Assembly (NCBI GenBank): GCA_027604005.1
Contig: JADGJT010000053.1
Coordinates: 613-64,612, forward strand
DNA: 64,000 bases
Source: Dinochytrium kinnereticum
Lineage: Eukaryota; Chytridiomycota; Chytridiomycetes; Chytridiales; Chytridiaceae
Reading direction: 5' to 3'
Part shown: positions 23,540-35,509 of the stretch, one piece after another
How positions within the stretch are numbered: the first letter of the stretch is position 1
How the letters are laid out: every line of letters starts with the position of its first letter
Made by a program: the position numbers and the translations under genes
Notes under the pieces: model-generated
What the model saw: the letters and a program-made list of their open reading frames with translations, nothing else
The model's database searches: none
Told to the model about the DNA's origin: nothing

Positions 23540-26050
23540 CTATTTATTTCTCTTCAGCTTGTCCATTGCCCGGTTCAGGCGACTAAATACATTCATTTTC
23601 TTTTTGGCTGCCAGTAATGAATTCGCGCTATTTACATTTTGTTTCCCTGGAAGGAGAATTCTTGGTGGTTGAGCCAGAAGTGGTTTCACAGGAAGTTGTT
23701 TCTCGAATATTGGTTGCACGATTGGAGCTGCCTCAACCGTCAGTTTTGGGTTGTAAGTTTCCTCAAAGTCAGGATCATTAGGATCGTCCACAAAATCCCC
23801 CGGTAGTTTGAACCTCTTCTTCGGTCTTTCCCTGCGTCTCCGACTTCTCGACTCTTCTACCTCAGACTCCTCATCGTCTTGTTCGGAAATCTGACTGTTA
23901 TGCGAAGATTCGCCTTCACTATCGTGTAGACCTTCCTCTTCATTATTCGATCCCGTCCAATCTTCATCAGCAGGGTCAAGGCTCATTCCACCATCATCGT
24001 CCTCATTCCAATCATCAACCAATTCAGAAACTTCCTCGGCCTTTCTTTTCTTGCTTTTTTTTGCCAGACCCAATTGCCCCCATAGTTCTGCAAGTGCCAA
24101 GTTCGAGGTTACTTCACTAAGTTGATTTGTCAGCATGGCCTGTCCCAAGCTCTGAACGAGCTTCTGCGGATTTTTAAAAGCCTTTGGAACATTCATTCGA
24201 GCAAGCTTTCGCTCAGCCGACTGTGTGGTTTCATTCATAGTATTTAGCTCCTCCTGCAGGAAAGATACTAAACTTATAAGTCCCTCTAACTCCCATTTTG
24301 ACAAAGCATTTCCGGCCCGTAAAAGTATAAGATATTTCTTTGCTGCAAACCATTGCATTCTCACAAAATATGGAAAGCTAGAGACATTTAACCAAGTGGG
24401 GGAGAGATGGTGATTTACCGGAACTTGAGAGGAACACCCGTTTTGTTTTCGATACGGTAAATGTCCAATTGGCCTCCGATGTTAAGGCCGTGCAGAAAAT
24501 TCCCTCCAATTACAATGGAATCAGTCGGTGTGTAAACCGAATGTATCTTAGCAATCGAAATGAATAAATCTTTCTAGTCAGTTCAGTTTAGTTACCCATC
24601 CCGTAGGAATTATCATTCTACGAAAATGTCAGATAGATGGCTTAGGCATATAGCTTACGTGTTTCCGGCAGTTAATCTTACTTCGACGCACTCTTTCACT
24701 TCATCCGCGAGGAATATACGATTCTGATCGGGAGATGACGACCATTTTTCGTATTTCTTAAGATTAACAGCCGTTGGGCGAATAAAGTAGAATATCTTTT
24801 CTCCAGATAGTAGATGGTAAAAAACCGAAGAGCCTCCGAAGTCTTTCCTTTCGTTAGTTGACGGAGTACAATATACAAAAAAAAAACCTATGTGAAAACT
24901 GGGGAATTGGCAACAATTAGAAGAATTTAGAATAGAGACTTACTCCGTGAAGCAGTCTTTCACGCTCATCAAGCAATAGAGCTGTACTTGAGGATATTCC
25001 GGAGTCTCTGTCCGCGGTGGCCACACATTATCGATCCAATCGAGATCCCGGACTATTTTTGGTCTTGTAACAAGATTTCCTAATTCTGATCCACTAATTT
25101 CCAGACTAATGACCTAAAGTAGAAATAAGAAGAGGAAGATATCGGAACTAATACGTTCAATATCCGTTTCTTACGGTCATCGGGTGTTGTAAAGTAATTG
25201 GCCCACTCATCGAGTGTCATTTGCTTCTCGCTCTGTGTGGCCACATCCATAACTTCTACAATACGATCTCGGCCTACCCAATCAGTAATTATCCAATATG
25301 TTCATGCGAGCCATACCACACATATCTGCAACATCGTTCACCGTCAAGTTCCCTCTTGGCATTTGCATGTCCAATCCCTCCGAATCCTCCACAATAAACG
25401 GCTCCCTCAAACCTGTCATTCTTAGCCAATCCATGGTGGCGGTCTCTCCGTTCACATATGGAAACTTATTCTGCAATTGTTCAATAGCCAAAGTGGTGCT
25501 GAGGACAAACCGGCGAGAATCGCTTTGTCGATAGTAGTTTTGTAAACTTCTTTTGATCTTCCACTGTGCCATTCTGCAATTCATTATAGTCTATCAAAGA
25601 GCGGGATTCTCTGAGAGGACGTTGCGGAGGTGCTGGCCGTACTAAAAGGGCGGTCAAAGATGAATACTCGTTTGCTCCGTGTTACCAGTCGATGGGCCAA
25701 AGATCAATGTGCACTGAAAATGCAGGTTAGTAAATATATCAGCATGCCCATTCCAACATCTCTGCAGTAGAACTTTATGTAAAGACCGGCTTCTTCGCTT
25801 TGAATTGGAGGTGATAGGCAGTCCCCGTGAAACCAGTCAGAGCAGCCATCGCATCTGATGTAAAGAAGGACATGATAAATCTTCGAAATTGCCAGTTTTA
25901 TTAAGACCTAAGCATGAAACGCTTGCCCTCCCCATCCCATGGTGTTTTGCAATAGCAGAAGGTCTCCATGTGTCGTTTCGGTGCAGGCCTTCTCCGACAG
26001 ACTCCCGAAAAGTGCGACAATTCCTGGTGTGACCTTGACTCATCCATCAT
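23540..26050 (-). CDS. PHD-JmjC histone demethylase (Jhd1/KDM2 family)
   Basis: Fe(II)/2-oxoglutarate-dependent lysine demethylase; family members remove methyl groups from H3K36. An N-terminal PHD finger reads [16 protein letters not shown], then after an intron [17 protein letters not shown]. The JmjC domain reads [15 protein letters not shown], then [65 protein letters not shown] and [10 protein letters not shown]. The HxD ligand pair is split: an 11-nt exon (24888-24898), flanked by two 45-nt introns, encodes F-H-I and part of the flanking Asp codons. A 22-nt exon (24596-24617) encodes MIIPTGW before the distal His. The tail is helical, acidic, then Arg/Lys-rich. The first ATG (26050) overlaps the LRRC49 stop; initiation at the Met near 25984 is possible. 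Confidence 0.88.
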
Positions 26051-28331
26051 TTGAAGTTGGGGAAAACGTCGCGAAAAACATCATTCCGTAGCTTTTGCTC
26101 TTGTGATTCCTCAACGATGGACGCGACCCCTGAGGTTTATGAGTTTTTAAAAACATTAATCATGAAAATCTCTTACATGATTTTGCAGATACTCGTTGCT
26201 TCGACCCAGGATCGCGTTTCCAGGCCTTTACGTTTTTTTGTGGCTCCTCGCAGTCTTCAAGGCTCAGCGCCGCAAAACCAGAGGCAGTAGAGCTTGACTT
26301 CAAAAGCATCGCATTCAGGTTTGCTTTAAAAATATTGGTTAGATAATCAGTTTCATGCGTCAATAATGCACCAAAACGTCTTCCTGCCAGACTTTTCTCG
26401 GCAAGCGAAACTTCAACACCCCCAATTTTTTTGACGTTAAGATGGCCGAGTCGAGTTATCAGGAACTGCAAAAATAGTTGGGATCTAGTTACGATGTTGT
26501 TTTCAAATGAGAGAGAGATTTCCTTGCAGGTGCGCAACTGGGTAAAGTGATTAACCTCATTCGTTCGTTAGAATGTGAAGCAGATTTACGTCAAACTTGT
26601 TTTAAACTGTCCAGGTTATTGTGTGAAAACTCGAGTGTTTCGAGATTTGTGAATCTTTTAAACCTTCCAAAATAGGGAATGATCTTGCTGAAGCATACAT
26701 AATGGAACTTTATGCCATAGACTGAAATAGGATCGATTTTTTCTAGAAAAGATAGCGCGTCTCCGTATCTGGAAAATTAGACGCATATTATTCATTCTAC
26801 TCAAACATATTCAGGACTCCGTTTTGTAGTTGAATAAAGGAGTTGTTCCCATCATGGTACCTAACTAGCAACTTATGAAGTAAAGCGAGGAAAACATCAT
26901 TCCCAACCTTCATCCCCTACTATTGCAGGCTGCTTCCTCGATTTTCCAGCACCCAGATATCTACTTGTTAACGGCTTCCCCATTCCGGCTGATTCTAAAA
27001 CAGCATCATTCACCCTGGCTAATGCCATACTTCGGCTTAAGACCTGCTCTGACTCCCATTTAGACTGAATATGAAGAATCGCACGCTTTCTAGCAAAGTA
27101 AGATGAAGTCAGCCTCTTTAAATACTTTTCTTCTGATAAGACAATATTTTTGTCGTTTTCCTTTCGACGTTCAGCTTCCCGTTTTGCAATTTTTGCTGCG
27201 TGCCGACGCTCTTCATCCGTCACTCTTTTCCCATCCAAAATCCTTAAGGCCCTTATTCGATTGACCAATATGGCCCGATAAAACTCATCAGAATTGATAG
27301 GATTCGACTCAAGTGAGAGCTCAGTCAAGGAAGGCACGAATAGTAAGTCTGATATGCACTCAAAGGAGGCGACGTTGTTACAGCCCATGACGAGACGGCG
27401 TAAGGAATGCATATGTTGAGCCCCAGTGATGGAATTTATCTAATATAAGAAAAGTTGTTGCCTATTCAGTACCTGATTTCGTTTTATATTCAGCTCTGTT
27501 AGGGACTTGGTCGGAAGGGATTCGACTTTTGTTAGCCTGTTATCTTCCAAATTGAGAACACGAAGCTCATGGAGATGGGATATGTTATCTTGAAAATGAT
27601 TAGTATTTCCAAAAGGGTATTGTCTTAAACCTATTTTAGTGATCGTGTTAGAGTGTAGATCTAGAACGTCCAGCTTTGAAAGCTTTTCCAGACTTTCTAT
27701 TTTCGTCAATCGATTCCGACCAAGCTGTTCCACGTCATAAGTTCATGTTGTCATATAACCAAATGCTATCTCATGGGATAAATCCTACCATTAACACACG
27801 AAGATTCACGAGATTCTCAATTCCACCGATTCTTTCCAAACTATTGTTGTAAAAGTCCAAAAAGACCAGATTTCGCAAGTATTGCAATCCTTCGATAACC
27901 TTGATGTGATTTGACTGGTAATTTAAAAGTCGAAGTCTATCTTCTTGAGGAAGCTGCAGACAAGACTTCTCATTGTTATTTTGGTGTTTGTAGGACCGGC
28001 AACCTGAAGACCCTTTTTGTTCAAATTCAATCTCTCCGGGTTGACTTCCCTTTCATCCACCAAAAGCTTCTTTGTTTTTAAAAGTAGACGTTACTACCGC
28101 CCTTACTTGAAATAAATCCACATCTTTTTTTGATAAAAGCTCGTCATGAGCACATGCGATGTCCTGAGTACTCTGTGCCATGCTTCGTTGCTGTATAGAT
28201 TTTGTTTCATTCGAGCGGTAGGAGTCTTCCGACTGCGTGATAAATGTTGACTGCATGGGATTGACGGAGAGGGGAGACCATGCGACTTTGGAGTCCCTGA
28301 CATCCTTTCCCTTTATCATGTTGTTATTCAT
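26047..28331 (-). CDS. LRRC49: leucine-rich-repeat protein LRRC49 (tubulin polyglutamylase complex subunit)
   Basis: In animals LRRC49 is a subunit of the tubulin polyglutamylase complex acting on axonemal microtubules. From the ATG at 28331 there is a polar leader, then leucine-rich repeats (NHIKVIEGLQYLRNLVFLDF, ENLVNLRVL, NRLTKIESLEKLSKLDVLDL, ELRVLNLEDNRLTKV, SLTELNIKRNQ, SLRRLVMGCNNV). The diagnostic block PINSDEFYRAILVNRIRALR, then LDGKRVTDEERRHAAKIAKR, follows. Helical sequence and a further LRR-like stretch (FTNLETLEFSHNNLDSLKQ) complete the C-terminal half. The last exon ends with [12 protein letters not shown] and TGA at 26047-26049. That stop overlaps the ATG of the JmjC gene. Only 22 nt separate the start from the upstream Ipi1 stop. 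At least eight exons; small junctions in 26540-26900 are approximate. Confidence 0.86.
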
Positions 28332-28353
28332 TCTTTATTTTGACAATTTCAGT

Positions 28354-31300
28354 TCAAGTCTGACAACTTGAGAGACTTCGCTCGGTCAGCAATCGGGAGA
28401 AAGCGGGCTGCAGCGACTCGAACACCGTGCAGAGGCGATAGCAAGCATCCAGGCAGTTCTAAACATAAAATTAGAACGGCATCAAAAATAGCACCATTAC
28501 TTCACGATGATCGTCGGAGCTCTCTTCGACAACAATAAGCATATATTCCAAAAGTGCCTCACCGAGGTCATTCTGTATGTCAGCAGCAAGAGAATTGCCT
28601 CCCATTTCAATCAATCCCTCCAAAAAATAAGTGATCCTCATAAAGACATCTGTAAGATCCGGATGGCTCTGTGCAGAGTTTATAAAGAGAATACAAATCG
28701 GCCACATACCATCACATCCCGCAACAGGCCCTGAAAGATGCTATAAGCCGTAAAACAATCTACACCAGTCATTTGAATGGATTGCAACACGCGCTGAAAC
28801 GGCTAAGTTAAAAAATATGAATAACATGCATGTATTTACCTTCACGGAGCTCTTGCAAAACGATAGCGAACATCTTTCTGCCATCAAATCATTCTTGGCG
28901 TTGCCAGACCCTTCACTTGAGCCAAGCTCATTCTTAGCATGCCCAAAAATCCCAATCGAAAACAAAAGGCTTAAGTAGGATTCCCACGACATGATGGTAT
29001 TTATCGCCTGGGCATGTGAGAATACTTCTAGCATCTGAAAGACGACGGTCGAATGGGAAGCTAATCAATGTTAAAGATATGTGAAGACTCTTTAAAAAAA
29101 CCATATGAGCAATTGGCCACTCCTGAGGTGAGCTTTAGTGACCAAGCTGGAACGAATGAGAGAATATGAAGGGCCAATGTTTGCAAATTCGATGGCAAAC
29201 TGAGGAACGGCCCAAAGTTTTGGCCTTCAAAAAAAGTAAGAAACGCTTAAATAAAAAACAGGCATTCACCTTTTCCTTTCACATTAACACTGAAGAAAGG
29301 AACGAAGGTATCGGCTATCTTTCCTAAAAGATCCTAGATATAATAAGAACGGAGCTCCCAAAATTCAGTTGGAATACCGGATGCCGAATGCTCAATCCGC
29401 ATACGTTCTCCTTCAGACATGCTAAAATAGCGTGAAGAATATCCTTAAAACTATTAGTTTAAGAGGGATAGCAATTCAAAGCAACCTCAGTTAAAGCTAG
29501 GTTACTTTTCCCCAAGACCCAAAGAGCCTTTGGGAGTATCAGGAGCCATGATTTGAAAAGCGAATCTAATAGGGTACTCTCAGACCGCTTCTTTACGTTA
29601 GATGAAAGTATCATATCCAACCACTAACGGTAGTAATCGAAGTCTGGATAGTATAGAATAAGGACGGCCAGATACGAGACTGAACTGGAATTATAGAAAA
29701 GGCATTACCCAGGCTCTAAAAAGAGTAAATAGGGACATTTAAACTTACTCAAACCTCTAAAATGCCATCGTTCCATACTCCCTCAGTTCTCGTCAATCGC
29801 AAGCATAATTGAATAAGCCTATCAGCCTCTTCATCCTGTATACAGGTAAGCTTAAGAGCAAAAAAACAGCGCTTACAGAAAGTGAAGGCGCCTTATTCAA
29901 CATGTTTTTCAAATAATCCAGGTATTTCATTGTACCATTAATCGGATGGGCATGACTGTCCAAAGTAAGGACAATATCACAAACAGTAAGATTCGAAGCA
30001 GTAAACAATTTGGATATCTTAATGGGTTAGCCACCGTCTCTGTAAGCAGATGTCTTACTTCATTTTGCTGTGCGTTATATTCTCTTGGGAACTTTGAAAG
30101 AACGGATGAGCTTAAGTTTTCCATGAACCCTTTTAATCTGGCGTCTTTCTTAATAGAGCTCTAAACAGTCAATTGACGCTGAAAAGATAATCTTACAATT
30201 TCGGCGCAGTTAAAAACCATAGAAAACACATTAAGAATCCTAACGAGCAACTCGAATACCAGAGCGTCAGGCTTCTGTCCAGGATCAAACACCCGGGGAG
30301 CGAAGTCAAGCCACACCTCAATCAATACTGGGAGCATAGGGAACACTTTCTGTTGTAAATTAGCGTTTAAAGATCGGCAATGTACGTGCATCTTGAATAA
30401 GGTCCATTTCGCCTCCCCTCCCTAAACTTAATCGACCTTTCACAGATAAATAGCTTGCCCCAGTTTTCTTCCAATCCTGAATCAAATCACTTATGAGGGC
30501 ATTTCCGACCTTGAAAGGTTATCTTTCAATAAGACGGGGTATTGTCTCACTTCATAACGGACTATGCGCGCCTTTATACTAATTTTATCAGTGTTGACAT
30601 CATCACAATTTCTTATATTACGAACCTTGCTCCTTCAGTCTGGAGTGCTGGTGGGACGTAAAGAAGTTGTTCAAGTGACCGTAAAACAACCGACTGAGTT
30701 TTAACTCTTGACTGCATCAGTTTGCCATCCTTAGCTACTAACATTAGAGGAAAAGGGAGATAAGAGACATCTCACCAACAATAAGCCTGCTTCTGTCGCA
30801 TATGATAGAAATCAAGCTTGCAATAAACTAGAGGTTTCCTTAATCTCGATGATACAAAAGGACGGATGGGCTCACCTCGGACTTGAATTTTCGAAACAGC
30901 CCAGAGAGCCTATCCATGAAAACCTTCAAAAGAAGGACAGAATCCATCCTTATATCTTCGTCAAGGTGATTCATCCCAGAACATAAGTATGCAATAATAA
31001 ATGGGCAGAAAGGTTCTAGAGCCGCCAAAAAAACAATTTAGTGAAACTCGTATGCTGGTCTACCTCATCGCACGTGGCCGTAATGGTGCAAACGAGCTCC
31101 TGTAGCCTTTTCCGAACTTCAGCAGACTAGAGAGAGAGAATGGGGGTGAGACGAAGAGAGAAAAAAAAAAGAAAAGCAATGGATTTTGTCATGAATACCT
31201 TATCCAATAGCACAGGAATAACCGCTCGAAGAACATCCCCAAGATTCAAATTGATCTCAGACTCAGCATCGTTAAAATAGTCAAGCAATTGCCGAAGAGA

Positions 31301-31654
31301 TTCTATTTTGGTTAAAATCTATACATGACGGGGGGGGGATGAAACAAAGTGCCCACCTAGACGGGCTGATCGAGATGTATTGCTCAACTGAGACAAAGTG
31401 CTCTGCAGCAAATCTTTTTTCACATTCTCATAGTCGTTTACCAATCCTTGGGTTGGGACATTGATCGCTTAAAGACTAGTCAGTGACTGCATGGGTTTGT
31501 TCTGAGCCAACATTTGGCTTTAAAGCTGAGGTTCGTCTGATTTGAGGCAACAGATTTCTGCCCCAGCTTCAACTTTTTCTTCTGCTAACGTTAGCCGATG
31601 GACTAAAGGTGCGGGAACCTTGAAATCCTCATTCTTTGATCTCTTTTTCGGCAT
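28354..31654 (-). CDS. Ipi1/TEX10-type pre-rRNA processing protein
   Basis: Component of the Rix1 complex, needed for ITS2 processing and late 60S maturation in the nucleus. The ATG at 31654 opens a basic N-terminus (MPKKRSKNEDF). The Ipi1 N-terminal domain is split over several short exons: TQGLVNDYENVKKDLLQSTL, SLRQLLDYFND, DVLRAVIPVLLDKSAEVRKR, LEPFCPFIIAYLCSGMNHLD and EDIRMDSVLLLKVFMDRLSG. The rest is alpha-helical HEAT-like sequence in more than ten exons down to DACYRLCTVFESLQPAFSRL and the TGA at 28354-28356. The length (about 900 residues) is closer to animal TEX10 than to yeast Ipi1. Exon limits in the middle (28740-30700) were not all resolved. It is divergent from the unknown gene at 31724. 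Confidence 0.85.
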
Positions 31655-31723
31655 GCTGATACTTGGCCAAAAATGGAAGTTTTACAGTGATGGCAAATCG
31701 ACAGTAAGTTGACAATCTCGGAA
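31655..31723. promoter_or_regulatory. bidirectional promoter, Ipi1 / unknown gene
   Basis: Sixty-nine nt between divergent ATGs. It contains a TTTACAGTGATGG stretch but no motif that I can name. Confidence 0.5.
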
Positions 31724-32875
31724 ATGGCATCCCTGTTGCCCCTCCTCTCACAGCTGCCCTCGGCACAGAAGAAGGAGCTTCAGGCAATGATCGACAACCT
31801 AAAGGAAGCCTTTGCCTCCATGGCATTGAGAAGGCTTCAGCTTACATTTGACGATGATGCCGCAGACAGGGAGGAGGACGAGGCATTCTCGTTCGAACCA
31901 CTCAGAGACTACCTACTTAACTGTGGAATCACGGATATCACGGATGATATGATGAATGATCTTATTACTCAAGCCATAGAGACTTCTGAACCTCCTCCGC
32001 AAAGCTCTGGCGAAACGATTGCTACCAATGACCTTCCGCCCGAAAACCCCGACCTTTTTGGATGGGAGGATTGGAGCACACATGGCGTCCATGAGAACAT
32101 AACTCCCATCTTACTGAAAAACATTGATGATCCTCCGATTATGGTAGAAGAGGATGGTGTAGAGGATGACGGATCTTTTCCAACTGGGTTGAAAGCTTGG
32201 AAAAAAAAACCATTGAGGCCGAAGAAAGGGAAAGTGAACCCAAAAGAGCAGAGAACAAACCCACGAGAACAGAAACGAAAGAAGCAAGAAGAGAGATCCT
32301 CAAGATTGAATCCGACAGCAATCCAACATTTCTCCTCACAGATGCAATCAAGTCAGAGGCAGCACGAACCTTTGGCTCCTAGCCATAGTGGGGCAGCAGG
32401 CCCAAACAAGTTAAAATCACTCTCCAAGAGATTTTTGCATGTTGGAGATGTATCCGCTAAAGAGATAGGTGACGATCGATACCCCGTTTCAGCAAAGAAA
32501 GGTACGCGAACTAAAGACATCGATGACCTGAAAATGATTTCAGCGACGAACAGTGAGGAAGGACCCGACGAAGACATTGATAATTTGGAGCATCACAGGT
32601 TAAAAAAAGAGGGCGAGCACTGTGAACACATAAGGAAGCATCGCTCACATAGGAAGACATTGCGAACGGAATACTGTGGGCTGCAGCAGTTTAGGGACCC
32701 ATTCCATCCCCCAAGAAGACCTACAATAAAGCCGGGAGCACTACCGACACTGGATAAAACATGGGTTTGGAGACCCATAAAGCCAGTAATTTTACCAGTG
32801 GTCGCTGGGCAAACCCACAATCTCAACGACATCGTCAATAGTATCCTCGTCGGCAAAAGGAGAGTAAGGGAATGA
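31724..32875 (+). CDS. unrecognised 383-residue charged protein
   Basis: Single-exon frame from the ATG at 31724. Residues about 1-35 form a predicted helix (SLLPLLSQLPSAQKKELQAM). An acidic segment and a second helical segment (FEPLRDYLLNCGITDITDDM) follow. The central part is strongly basic (PLRPKKGKVNPKEQR, EQKRKKQEER) and looks disordered. The C-terminus has a Pro/Trp-rich conserved-looking patch (DPFHPPRRPTIKPGALPTLD, KTWVWRPIKPVILP). I recognise no family. The short spacing to the Ipi1 gene suggests shared expression. The length of the open frame and the normal codon use argue that it is real. Human HYLS1 was considered but the C-terminal motif does not match. Confidence 0.7.
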   Translation: MASLLPLLSQLPSAQKKELQAMIDNLKEAFASMALRRLQLTFDDDAADREEDEAFSFEPLRDYLLNCGITDITDDMMNDLITQAIETSEPPPQSSGETIATNDLPPENPDLFGWEDWSTHGVHENITPILLKNIDDPPIMVEEDGVEDDGSFPTGLKAWKKKPLRPKKGKVNPKEQRTNPREQKRKKQEERSSRLNPTAIQHFSSQMQSSQRQHEPLAPSHSGAAGPNKLKSLSKRFLHVGDVSAKEIGDDRYPVSAKKGTRTKDIDDLKMISATNSEEGPDEDIDNLEHHRLKKEGEHCEHIRKHRSHRKTLRTEYCGLQQFRDPFHPPRRPTIKPGALPTLDKTWVWRPIKPVILPVVAGQTHNLNDIVNSILVGKRRVRE

Positions 32876-32997
32876 ATATGAAAAAATAATTTAAGTGTCT
32901 ATTTGTACGTCTGTCACTTAATGTAGAAACAAAGCTGAATAAATAAGAAAAGTGCTGTATCTTCGGATGAGGGGAAAAAAAACAACTGAATTATGGC

Positions 32998-35304
32998 TCA
33001 AACTTGCTTCCGCTTCTTCTTCATGTTAACCTTGTTTACTCCCGCCGTCTTCTCCCTCTTTGACAGCTGAAAAAATGGATCAGATATCAAAATAGCCTAG
33101 GCTTCTTACCCCACGCAAAGTCTTTTGTTTCAACTCCTCTCTTGTCAACGGCCTATCGTCCTCCTCAGAGATAATATCGTCGGAATCATGGTCATCACTT
33201 TGAAGCATTAGCTTGCCTTTTTTTATCGTTACTCACCCAGTGCTAGGGGGGACGATCGAAAGGTTTCCAATGGGTATCATAGGACCCTGCCCTAAAAGAC
33301 CTCCAATAGCCGATCCCTGAAGGACCCCGGTGGACTCCTTGGTTCCATCTCCCTTATCCTCCCCAATCCCTTGGGTAGCAGCGGACCCACTTCCAGCTTT
33401 CTTTGGTGAATTCAACAGGAAATGCACTGTCAGCAGCTCATTCGTCTTATACTCGATCAAGCCCAGGCAAGAAAGGATATTTCCATCGGTGACACCGTGG
33501 CTACCAAGAAGAGCATCAGTAGCGTTCGTGAACTCGGAATCAATCTTAACACTGCTAGATTCATCTTCTGGGGCATCTTCTCCTGTTGGTTCGGCTTCAG
33601 TAGACTCATTATTCGGTTCTTCGGTAGATGTTGTTGCTGATTTTGGCGTGAGAGAGGGAAGCTTGGCATGTTGGAAGAGATGAATAACTGATTCAATCCC
33701 ACATCGAAGTTGCTCTAGAAGGTACGTAACGTCGTTGTATTGCGTCTCGTATTGCGAGCATCTCTGCTTGCAGTTCTCCAGGTTATCCTAAAGTAAAAAT
33801 GTCAGCAACTGTTTCTTCTAAGTTCAAATTTATACCTCAAGACTTTTCATGGTTCTCTTCCTCTCTTCCTCAATAGCCACGCCGTCAACTTTCATAGCGT
33901 CAATACGCCTTTGAATATCAACAATTTCTTCGGCCAACTTCTCAATTTCATTATTGACCTCATTAACATAGTTGAACAGTGAGAAGTTTTGATCCTCGAC
34001 GGCCTTAAATCGTTGCACCAGTTCTCCAACGTCTGAAGTCCCAGTGACTTTGCGAATTTCAGAGAAGGCCTTTTCATATGTGTCCAGAGACTCAGTAAGT
34101 ACATCCTGCGAAGGAAACTTGTTGGTAAAGGAATCTTTCTCTGAGATATACAAGGGCAGATGTTAATTCGCCGTGATGGTAAGATAATGATATTTACCGT
34201 GATGGTTCTTTCGAGATAAACCATCCTGATTCACTCCATCATGCTTCTCCATTCGATCAGACACCTTTGTAGCCATAAACTCTTTAAGTCTGCGATCCTG
34301 CTCAAGAGCCCGGTCCAATTCTTTGATCTCCTGAATGTAAGCCTGATACTCCTTTTCGGCCTTTTCGCGTAAAGCAATGATTTTCGCCTGAGCTTCATCA
34401 CTATGTCTATTAGTAACGGCAAGAACAGATTAAATTTACCGTGCTTCGTAGGCCGAGTTACTCATTTCAATGATTTCAGCCATTTGTTTCTTCTGTTCCA
34501 TAAGTTCCCGCTCGAATTTGCGGTAAATGTTGTCGAATACAAGCCTCTCCCGTCTTAAATTGTCGATAGTTGCACGAAGGCGTTTATTAACTGCCAGTGA
34601 CTTGTTGAACTTGACCAAAGCCTTTATCATGTTAAATAATTATCTCCAGTTGGTTTTTTATTTTTTTACCTTGTCAAGACGATTCTCTAGGACCCGAATT
34701 TGCTTTTCAATGGCGTCGCTATTCTGCATGGCTGCATTAACCCCACCAAGCTCAGACCGTTGTTGATCAATATCTCTGTCCATAGAAGCTGTCTGGTTGT
34801 CAAGAATTGCAATCTCGGCCATGATCTGGCGAATCTTTCTCTGAAACGAATCTTAAACAGAATATTTAGATTACTAGAACGATGACTTAGGTAAAAGATC
34901 CCCCACCAGCTTGATCCGCCATCAATTCAGCCTTTTTACTTTGAATGCCGTTCTTCTTTCGGTCTTCATTACGCTGCTCCAGCAGGCGAAGTTCATCTTG
35001 AAGGTGCTGATAGTCTCTCTTGAGCTTCTCAATTGTTGCTCTTTGAAGACAGCGTTAAAATCTGACAAGTCCCCAGACAGTTTGAACCTTTGCTTGCTGA
35101 TGACTATGCGAGACTCTTCACTATATGCCTTCCTGTCGCCTTCCATAATCCTGTACTGGCGCTGAAGCTTCTGTAGCTCGATCTCAGCTACTCACACATC
35201 ATCAGTATCCTGAGTTACTATTGGAACGCACCCAGCCCATCATTGATCTCCTGGTCGCTGCTCAGCGACTGCACCCGGTTCATCCCCATCACTCTACTAC
35301 TCAT
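32998..35304 (-). CDS. ODAD1: outer dynein arm docking complex coiled-coil protein (ODAD1/CCDC114/CCDC63 family)
   Basis: Structural coiled coil that docks outer dynein arms to axonemal doublets (Chlamydomonas DC2). The ATG at 35304 opens MSSRVMGMNRVQSLSS. After an intron the hallmark EIELQKLQRQYRIMEGDRKA follows, nearly identical in pattern to human CCDC114. Further blocks are FNKSLAVNKRLRATIDNLRR, ERLVFDNIYRKFERELMEQK, IIEMSNSAYEARDEAQ, KEFMATKVSDRMEKHDG and VQRFKAVEDQNFSLFNYVNE. The last exons carry the acidic EEDDRPLTREELKQK motif and a basic tail ending KKKRKQV with TGA at 32998. A low-complexity Gly/Ser insert lies near 33240-33460. The gene has about nine exons. Confidence 0.9.
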
Positions 35305-35509
35305 CGTGGACAAGATAGATATCAAATGATTGTGGTTTCAAAGGATTTACATGTCATTTTGGCATTATTAGAGGACTGGCATGTTCAAAAAAGATGGAAG
35401 ATATGCTAATACATGCTAACTGATGGTCACATGCAGGCTCACAGCTTCCAATCCCCCCTACCCAAGTCTAAGAGCATGCCCCATCCACCCCAATTGTTAA
35501 TTTCTCTTG
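35305..35509. other. intergenic spacer
   Basis: About 205 nt between the ODAD1 start and the downstream end of the next minus-strand gene. No feature recognised. Confidence 0.4.
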
